Assembly: GCF_024741795.1 (NCBI RefSeq) | Contig: NZ_CP102950.1 | Location: 3,038,001 to 3,102,000 of the forward strand | Length of the DNA stretch: 64,000 nt | DNA from: Arthrobacter sp. CJ23 | Lineage (GTDB): Bacteria; Actinomycetota; Actinomycetes; Actinomycetales; Micrococcaceae | Direction of reading: 5' to 3' | Shown here: positions 58,324 through 64,000 of the stretch, piece after piece | Position numbering within the stretch: the first letter of the stretch is position 1 | How the letters are laid out: each line of letters starts with the position of its first letter | Position numbers and translations under genes: made by a program | Notes under the pieces: generated by a model | Told to the model about the DNA's origin: nothing | The model's database searches: none | What the model saw: the letters and a program-made list of their open reading frames with translations, nothing else

Positions 58324-61300
58324 ATGACCCTCCACTGCTCCCTCGTCCGCGGCCCCTTTGCCGCCCTCCGCGCAGAACCCGAAGAGCTGTCCATCGAGGT
58401 TGCCGACGGCGCGCCGGGAAGCCAGGTGGAGTCAGCCGTCATGCAGACGTTCTCAACGGGCGAACTGTCCGTGGCCGGGACGCCGCTGAGCGTGTTGGAA
58501 GTGGGAAGGGCACCATTGGTCAACGGCGCTGTGCTGCTCGACGGCGGCCCGTCCCCTGCTGTTCCGGCGACCGCGGCGATCCGGCGGCCGCCTCTACGGC
58601 TGGTGGTCCACACCGGACCAGGAGCCGGCACTGTGGTCCCCCTGGAACGTGGGACATACAGAATCGGGAGGCGCGACGCGGCGGTTTCCATCCCGGACCC
58701 GGGCATTTCGCGGAACCATGCCGAGCTTCATGTGACGGATACCGCCATCACCGTCACCGACAACAAGAGCGCCAACGGAACAAGCGTGGATGGACAGAAG
58801 ATCCGGAGTTGCAGGGTTTCCACCGCGTCCGAAATCCGCTGCGGGAGTTCCCGCATGGCCATCCAGCTCGCCGACGATCCGGGCGGGACGTCTGACCTCA
58901 CAGAGGCAGGCCGGAGTGTGGCAGAACCATTGATCGTTCCCCGGAGCCATGACGGGAGCAACCGCAGCCAATTATTGCTGACGGCCGGACTGCCGCTGGT
59001 TCTGGGTGTGGGAATGGCCCTCATTACCGGCATCTGGATGTTCCTTGCGTTCACGGCGGCCTCAGCCGTTGCCGTGCTGGCGCCGGCGATGTCCGGCCGA
59101 GGGCACCGCCGGGCCTTTCGGAAGGCCGTTCGCACGGCAGCCGACAGGGATGAAGACCGACGACGGCGATGCTCGCCGAGCGCCGCTGTGCTGGCTGTCG
59201 AGGCAAGCAGACAGCCGGCGAAGAGGCCCGCGGCGACCGAAACCACTGGCGCGTGGCTGCGGGTAGGCACCTGCCTGCAGAAATCCAACATCAGCGTCCA
59301 GCCGGCTGATCCGGATTTCGGCCCCCCTGAACGGGTCATGCCGTTGGCTCTTGACCCAACGAACAGAGTCATTACCCTCAGTGGTTCCGATCGGAAAGTC
59401 CAGGGCATGCTTCGCTCGTTCCTCATGCAGTTGGCTTCATTCCCAATCTGCGCCGGTTTGCCTGTGCTGCTCCTTGGCCCGGCAGAGCTGCTGCCCTTGG
59501 CCGCTAGGTTCCTGCCCGGGGCGCTCCTTTGCTCGGATCCGGCCGAGGCTATCCATGCTTTGGCAGCCAGTTCGGAAACTCCGGGGTGGCTGTTCCTCGT
59601 GGGCGATGCTGCTGCCGGCACCGGAGCGGATGATCCGCGTCGCGTGGCCGAGGAATCAGGCTGGCACGTGGTACTCGCCCAGCCGCCCAACACGAACGCC
59701 TCGGACACGGTAGTGGACCTTGGCGGAAGACAAGCTGCCCTGCATACAGGCGGCAGCACCACAGAGTTTGACGCGGACCTCGTCCCCGCCGACGTCTTCG
59801 ACAGGTTCTGCAGAAGTGTCGCCGCCGCTTCGAAAGCACCGTCAGCAACATCGGGAATTCCCGATGGATGCGGACTTGGCGAGTTGCTGCCGCACGACCC
59901 CGTGAGCATCGCCGCCCGTTGGGCTGACGGGCAATCCGCGTCGGGTCTTTTTGCGGTCGTTGGCCGTGGCGCCTCGGGGCCCACGATCCTGGATTTACAG
60001 ACCGACGGCCCGCATCTCCTGGTTGCAGGAACCACCGGATCCGGCAAGTCTGAGTTCCTCCGGACACTGGTTACGTCGTTGTCCCTCAGCCATGCCCCTG
60101 ACCGGGTTAATTTCCTGTTCGTTGATTTCAAGGGCGGTTCCGGCCTGGGACCGTTCATAGGGCTTCCACACTGTGTTGGCCTGCTGACCGACCTGAACCA
60201 GCATGCGTTGGATCGGACGCTCATGTCCTTGAGGGCAGAAGTCAGGCGCCGGGAGGAATTGCTCGCCCGGGCCAAGACACAGGATCTAACCGCCTACCGC
60301 CAGCTGGCCTCGCCATCCCTGCCAACATTGCCGCATCTTCTGGTGGTGGTCGACGAATTCAGGATGCTGGTGGAGGAGGCCCCCGCTGCGCTGGCGGAAC
60401 TCATGCGAGTTGCAGCCATCGGGCGGTCGCTGGGCATCCATCTGGTCATGGCAACCCAGCGGCCCCAAGGGGCCTTGAATGCCGATATCCGCGCCAATGT
60501 CACCACAAGCATCGCGTTGCGCGTGCAATCGGACATGGAGTCTCTGGATGTCATCAACTCGCGGGATGCCGCGGCAATCCCCGTTTCGCTCCCGGGCCGC
60601 GCCTTCATGGCCCGGGGATCCGCACCTCCGGAGCTGTTTCAGACTGCATCGCTCACCTCGCCCTTGGACGGCAGCAGCCATGCCGCCGTAATTGCCCGGA
60701 CCGCCATCGGAGTAGTCCGGGCGGGAAGGGCCGGGCAGAGGACGGCCATTTCGCGCCCGATGTCGACTCCGGCCCAGGCGGCCACCCCGATCGTCGAGGC
60801 GACCCGAAGGCTTTGGACGGAGCTAGGCGGAGAAGCACCGCGTCGGCCCGTGGCTGCGCCCTTGCCCGCGACACTGACAATGGGCAGCAAGGACCTGCAG
60901 ATCCCTCCGCCCGGCCGGCGTGCTGCGGAGGGCAAGGCCGTAGCGGCGACCACAGTGTGCCTTGGGCTGGTTGACGTCCCGGCCGATCAGCAGGTGGTGA
61001 GGTTGTTGTGGCGGCCATCGACCGACGGACATCTTGGACTGATAGGGCCGGGCGCAAGCGGCGTTTCCGAGGCGGTCCTGGCCACCGCGTCAGTACTGGC
61101 CACCGCTCCTGTGGATGCGCACCTGTACATCCTGGACGGCGATTCTTCGTTTTCCGGGGCTTTCGCCGTGAACCGTGTTGGCGCCGCGGCGGGGGTTCAC
61201 GAGGCCCGCCGTGCCGCCCGGATTCTGGAGCGTCTGACCGACGAGATGGCTTCGCGGCAAGCCCGCCCCGAACGGGAGGCACGCGTGCCCTTGGTACTTG

Positions 61301-62520
61301 TGGTCTGCAATTGGGGGGCGTGGATATCCGCTTTCCGTTCCGGTCCTGCGACGGAGGCCGAGGATCTCCTGATGGGCATTGTCCGGGACGGCAGCCGCGC
61401 GGGCATCACCGTCGTCATCTCCGGCGACCGTGAACTGGTGGCGTCCCGCCTGTTCGCAGCATTGCCAAACCGCGCGTTCTTCCCCACGGGGAGCACCGAA
61501 GAGAGCCGCCTGGCTTGGCCACGATTCGGCGCAATGGACAACGTCGCCGGCAGGGCTCTCGCCGCGGGAAACTTCCTGGACGGGAACACGGCAGTGGCCC
61601 AATTTGCCGCGCCTCCGCCGGACATCCCATGGCCCTATTCAGAGGCGGCACCTGCATCCAGACCGTTCCGCGTGGAACCGCTCCCCGACTTCACCTCGGT
61701 CGGAGACGTTCTGGCCCGTGCGCCCCACGCTGCCTCAGGGAGGGCGGTGTCTCCGGACATTGATGCAGCGGCAGCAGGCAGGTACGCAGTTCTCCTTGGT
61801 ATCGGCGGGGACGAACTTGAGGTCGCGTCTGTCCGATTGGCTGCGGGAAGCGTGTTCCTGGCACTCGGCAGTCCCGGTTCCGGCAAATCCGGCCTGATGC
61901 GTGTACTGCCCGCGCTCAATCCGGGCCACCGCTGGATAGCCCCAGGACCAAAGGACACTCCTGAACGGTTCTGGACGTCCTTCCGGCAGAGGGCGTCCTC
62001 GGCCGTCCGCGAAACAGCGAGCTACGAGTTGGACGGTGGGGGGTCCGATGGCTGGATACAGGGGCGCGGCCCCCATAGAGGCAGCATCCTGCTTGTTGAC
62101 GATGCCGAGCAGTTGACGGCCTCGGCGGCAGCACAGCTGTCAGCGTTGAATGAGATGGGTTTCACAATGGTGGCCACGGCTTCGATGAATACACCGCTGC
62201 TGCACAGGAGTCCTCTGTGCCTCAGCGCCCGGAACCACGGCCACGGCTTGCTCATTGGGCCCCGGAATCCGACCGACGGTGACTTCTTCGGGCTTCGGAT
62301 CGATTCGGAACCGTCCCGGGCGCCGGGGCGGGCCGTGCTCATCCAGGACGGCAGCATGCATTCCATCCAGATCGCGGCGCCCGGAACAGATGGGCCCGGA
62401 ACGGAGGTGCCGAGAACAGGTGTCCTGAGTGCAGAGCAGCCCCGAACACAGACTCACGGGCCAGAGAACCGGGTCAGAGAACCGGAGCAGACCCGCCGGT
62501 CCGCGAGGCAAATGCGATGA
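58324..62520 (+). CDS. FHA-domain EssC/EccC-like FtsK/SpoIIIE ATPase
   Basis: A 1398-residue protein; the ATG at 58324 has GGAGAAGGGAG upstream. An N-terminal region is followed by an FHA domain (about 95-185; YRIGRRD, GISRNHAEL, SANGTSVDG), two adjacent transmembrane segments (about 217-258), then three ATPase modules. The first has Walker A AGTTGSGKSEFLRTL (near 568) and Walker B LLVVVDEFRML (near 672); the second is degenerate (GPGASGVSE near 905, no Lys); the third has GSPGSGKSGLMRVL (near 1181) and ILLVDDAEQLTA. This is the plan of type VII secretion motors, closest to Firmicute EssC with its N-terminal FHA. No WXG100 substrate or other T7SS gene lies nearby, so its partners are unknown. 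Confidence 0.85.
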   Translation: MTLHCSLVRGPFAALRAEPEELSIEVADGAPGSQVESAVMQTFSTGELSVAGTPLSVLEVGRAPLVNGAVLLDGGPSPAVPATAAIRRPPLRLVVHTGPGAGTVVPLERGTYRIGRRDAAVSIPDPGISRNHAELHVTDTAITVTDNKSANGTSVDGQKIRSCRVSTASEIRCGSSRMAIQLADDPGGTSDLTEAGRSVAEPLIVPRSHDGSNRSQLLLTAGLPLVLGVGMALITGIWMFLAFTAASAVAVLAPAMSGRGHRRAFRKAVRTAADRDEDRRRRCSPSAAVLAVEASRQPAKRPAATETTGAWLRVGTCLQKSNISVQPADPDFGPPERVMPLALDPTNRVITLSGSDRKVQGMLRSFLMQLASFPICAGLPVLLLGPAELLPLAARFLPGALLCSDPAEAIHALAASSETPGWLFLVGDAAAGTGADDPRRVAEESGWHVVLAQPPNTNASDTVVDLGGRQAALHTGGSTTEFDADLVPADVFDRFCRSVAAASKAPSATSGIPDGCGLGELLPHDPVSIAARWADGQSASGLFAVVGRGASGPTILDLQTDGPHLLVAGTTGSGKSEFLRTLVTSLSLSHAPDRVNFLFVDFKGGSGLGPFIGLPHCVGLLTDLNQHALDRTLMSLRAEVRRREELLARAKTQDLTAYRQLASPSLPTLPHLLVVVDEFRMLVEEAPAALAELMRVAAIGRSLGIHLVMATQRPQGALNADIRANVTTSIALRVQSDMESLDVINSRDAAAIPVSLPGRAFMARGSAPPELFQTASLTSPLDGSSHAAVIARTAIGVVRAGRAGQRTAISRPMSTPAQAATPIVEATRRLWTELGGEAPRRPVAAPLPATLTMGSKDLQIPPPGRRAAEGKAVAATTVCLGLVDVPADQQVVRLLWRPSTDGHLGLIGPGASGVSEAVLATASVLATAPVDAHLYILDGDSSFSGAFAVNRVGAAAGVHEARRAARILERLTDEMASRQARPEREARVPLVLVVCNWGAWISAFRSGPATEAEDLLMGIVRDGSRAGITVVISGDRELVASRLFAALPNRAFFPTGSTEESRLAWPRFGAMDNVAGRALAAGNFLDGNTAVAQFAAPPPDIPWPYSEAAPASRPFRVEPLPDFTSVGDVLARAPHAASGRAVSPDIDAAAAGRYAVLLGIGGDELEVASVRLAAGSVFLALGSPGSGKSGLMRVLPALNPGHRWIAPGPKDTPERFWTSFRQRASSAVRETASYELDGGGSDGWIQGRGPHRGSILLVDDAEQLTASAAAQLSALNEMGFTMVATASMNTPLLHRSPLCLSARNHGHGLLIGPRNPTDGDFFGLRIDSEPSRAPGRAVLIQDGSMHSIQIAAPGTDGPGTEVPRTGVLSAEQPRTQTHGPENRVREPEQTRRSARQMR

Positions 62521-62992
62521 CTTTCTTGTCGAACAGGAACACGATGCCCGCCAGGGCCGGAAGCACCATGGCCAGTCCGGGCAGGACAAGTCCTCCGGTC
62601 AGCGTCGGGACTCCAATGGTCAGGACGAACAATTGTGCCACCAGCGCCGCGGCGCGCGTCCAGCGGTATCCCCGGAACAGGAACAGGCCCGTGGCGAAGA
62701 GCCAGGCAGAGAACCCCAGGAGCAGGACCAAGGTGAACACGGCACCGGCGAAGGACGCCACGGGCGCGCCGATGGCCAGTTGGTATCCGTAGACGGCAGC
62801 CGCACCGAGCAGCGTCAGTGCTTCGGCAACGACAACCAGAGAGACGATCTTGATTCCCGGCGGTCGTGCTCCAGCAGAGTGAGCAGCGCCGGCCGCACCC
62901 GCGGCACGCGCCGCACCGGCCCCGGCCCCGGGTTCACCGTTTTCCTCCGGTCCAAAGGCGGGCTGGGCAGGGTTCACAGGAGGTCTTGACAC
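62474..62992 (-). CDS. Small polytopic membrane protein, unknown function
   Basis: A 172-residue protein with an Ala/Gly/Pro-rich N-terminus (residues 1-45) and four hydrophobic segments (IKIVSLVVVAEALTLLGAA, FAGAVFTLVLLLGFSAWLF, ALVAQLFVLTIGVPTLTGG, MVLPALAGIVFLFD). It is convergent with the EssC-like gene and the last 47 bp of the two overlap. No function recognised; coding looks real because codon-position GC is strong and the hydrophobic pattern is regular. Confidence 0.72.
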   Translation of the reverse strand: MSRPPVNPAQPAFGPEENGEPGAGAGAARAAGAAGAAHSAGARPPGIKIVSLVVVAEALTLLGAAAVYGYQLAIGAPVASFAGAVFTLVLLLGFSAWLFATGLFLFRGYRWTRAAALVAQLFVLTIGVPTLTGGLVLPGLAMVLPALAGIVFLFDKKVIAFASRTGGSAPVL

Positions 62993-63134
62993 ACTGGCAC
63001 ACTACCGGACATAGTCGGATACCAGTGAGGACACTGGCGGCTGATGTGATGCATCGCTCACGGTTTCGGGGCATTTCAACGGCACATACCCCTTGTTTAC
63101 AAGGCGTTAACATGAAACGCTTGACTCAGACGAC

Positions 63135-63165
63135 AAAGGGGGCCCACAGGGGCCCCTTTCCTTTG
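63135..63165 (+). promoter_or_regulatory. Hairpin in the whiB1 leader, possible terminator or attenuator
   Basis: A stem of 7 plus 3 bp with one mismatch (63135-63145 with 63149-63159) is followed by CCTTTGG. It lies about 70 bases upstream of whiB1 and no complete gene precedes it on this strand. It may end an upstream short transcript or attenuate whiB1. Confidence 0.5.
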
Positions 63166-63173
63166 GAGCTTCT

Positions 63174-63189
63174 CGTGAATGTTTTCACA
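63174..63189 (+). promoter_or_regulatory. CRP-like site upstream of whiB1
   Basis: CGTGAATGTTTTCACA matches the CRP consensus TGTGA-N6-TCACA at nine of ten specified positions. The M. tuberculosis whiB1 promoter is known to bind the cAMP receptor protein Rv3676, so conservation is plausible. Confidence 0.65.
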
Positions 63190-63230
63190 AAAGGCTCAAC
63201 TAGTTCTCACGAATGGAGTGACTGATCAGC

Positions 63231-63479
63231 ATGGATTGGCGTAATCGCGCAGCCTGCCTCGACAAGGACCCGGAGCTTTTCTTCCCAGTGGGCAACACGG
63301 GACCAGCACTTCTGCAGATCGAGGAAGCGAAGAGCGTGTGCCGCCGCTGTCCTGTCGTTGATACCTGCCTCCAGTGGGCCCTCGAATCCGGCCAGGACGC
63401 CGGCGTCTGGGGCGGCATGAGCGAAGACGAGCGCCGTGCGCTGAAGCGCCGCGCCGCCCGCGCCCGCCGCGCCTCCTAG
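63231..63479 (+). CDS. whiB1: WhiB-family iron-sulfur regulator WhiB1
   Basis: An 82-residue protein with the four cluster-binding cysteines at positions 9, 37, 40 and 46, the spacing of WhiB1, followed by the GVWGGMSEDERRALKRR turn and basic tail. WhiB1 carries a nitric-oxide-sensitive 4Fe-4S cluster and binds the housekeeping sigma factor; it is essential in mycobacteria. Its neighbour, a PdtaS-like kinase gene in the opposite orientation, is the same as in mycobacteria. Confidence 0.94.
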   Translation: MDWRNRAACLDKDPELFFPVGNTGPALLQIEEAKSVCRRCPVVDTCLQWALESGQDAGVWGGMSEDERRALKRRAARARRAS

Positions 63480-63500
63480 GCAGTTCCAAGGATCCATACA

Positions 63501-63540
63501 AAGGAAAGCCGCAGACCATATGGTCTGCGGCCTTCCTTGT
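63501..63540. terminator. Terminator between whiB1 and the kinase gene
   Basis: A 24-bp perfect palindrome (63508-63531) is flanked by AAGGAA and TTCCTT that extend the stem. It lies between convergent genes and should work both ways. Confidence 0.9.
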
Positions 63541-63627
63541 CTTCGGGCGCCGTCTTTCGGCGCCAGGTCCTCAGGCGCCGTCAATAGGGGCCGGCCCCGG
63601 AGCCGGCGCCTTACCGGTTCGGGAGTC

Positions 63628-64000
63628 TTACGCCCGGGCCAGGTTCAGGACGATCTCGACGGCTGTTCCGCCACCGTCTCGGGGAATCCACTGGATACTG
63701 CCGCCCAGTTCGCTGGTCACCAGCGTCCGCACGATCTGCAGCCCGAGGCCTTCCGTGTACTGTCCGTCCGGAAGTCCCACGCCGTCGTCGGCAATCGTCA
63801 CGGTGAGGAATTCATCGGCGCCGTCGCCCTTGGCGCGATCGGCAAGCAGCCACACCGTTCCGGTCCGGCCCTCAAGGCCGTGCTCCACGGCGTTGGTGAC
63901 AAGTTCGTTGATGACAAGGGCCAGCGGCGTCGCGAAGTCGCTCGGCAGTTCGCCGAAGAGGCCCGAGCGTTCGGTACGGACGTGCTGGGACGGCGATGCC
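63628..64000 (-). CDS. Sensor histidine kinase, PdtaS-like, C-terminal part
   Basis: The last 123 residues of a kinase whose 5' part lies beyond the window edge. The HATPase_c domain is clear: N-box LALVINELVTNAVEHGLEG, G1 IADDGVGLPDG, and G2 EGLGLQIVRTLV, ending GGGTAVEIVLNLARA. The HisKA_2-type N-box and the position next to whiB1 fit PdtaS (Rv3220c), the kinase for the RNA-binding antiterminator PdtaR. The sensory domains cannot be seen. Confidence 0.85.
   Translation of the reverse strand, partial: ASPSQHVRTERSGLFGELPSDFATPLALVINELVTNAVEHGLEGRTGTVWLLADRAKGDGADEFLTVTIADDGVGLPDGQYTEGLGLQIVRTLVTSELGGSIQWIPRDGGGTAVEIVLNLARA

Noticed and set aside
62866..63225. 119-residue open frame ahead of whiB1
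   Set aside because: It crosses the 5' end of the membrane protein gene, the leader hairpin and the CRP site, and its composition is random.

Overview
The window is high-GC actinobacterial chromosome and most resembles an Arthrobacter/Pseudarthrobacter-type member of the Micrococcales. This rests on the SigR/RsrA pair, a 24-residue bL37 gene, WhiB1 next to a PdtaS-type kinase, a SAM-IV riboswitch, a Tad pilus locus of the Rv3654c-Rv3659c type, and a GlfT2/Glf galactan module. The genus is my inference; no database search was run.

Layout. 1-9 kb is core genome: the end of 2-oxoglutarate dehydrogenase, an SGNH-like protein lacking catalytic residues, a DUF4097-PadR unit with two palindromic operators, bL37, rsrA-sigR with an autoregulatory promoter, then doxX, aroA, rsgA and hisN. 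At 9.1-10.5 kb an IS3-family element sits in the loop of what was the hisN terminator. 10.6-14.5 kb holds a SAM-IV riboswitch ahead of a class V aminotransferase, a methyltransferase, a DtxR-family regulator and two small proteins. 14.6-21.2 kb is an HtrA-like protease, tmRNA, smpB, an M23 hydrolase, ftsX, ftsE and prfB. 21.2-26 kb is a tad pilus operon read leftward. A secreted GH25 muramidase with ten C-terminal repeats and an IS110-family transposase gene follow.

31-58 kb is a large cell-surface polysaccharide region: an orphan PstS-like lipoprotein overlapping a DUF2142 membrane protein, a second DUF2142 protein, GtrA, rmlB and a fused rmlC-rmlD, a Wzx-like flippase, five GT2 glycosyltransferases, a DUF2304 protein, a nucleotide-sugar epimerase, two large DUF6541-like membrane proteins, an acyltransferase, rmlA, and a Wzt/Wzm-GlfT2-Glf operon. 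Together these should make dTDP-L-rhamnose and UDP-galactofuranose, load sugars on polyprenyl phosphate (DPM1-like enzyme, DUF2304, GtrA), polymerise and export a rhamnose/galactofuranose-containing wall glycan, and modify it outside the membrane with GT-C-like proteins. Several components occur in pairs. A decayed IS5-family copy lies inside this region.

58-64 kb carries a 1398-residue FHA/EssC-type ATPase with no type VII secretion partners in view, a small membrane protein overlapping it tail to tail, whiB1 with a near-consensus CRP site and a leader hairpin, and the 3' part of a PdtaS-like histidine kinase.

No tRNA, rRNA or CRISPR array was seen. No gene-free stretch exceeds about 300 bases; the longest are the tadA/GH25 divergent region (25951-26240) and the flanks of the IS110 gene.
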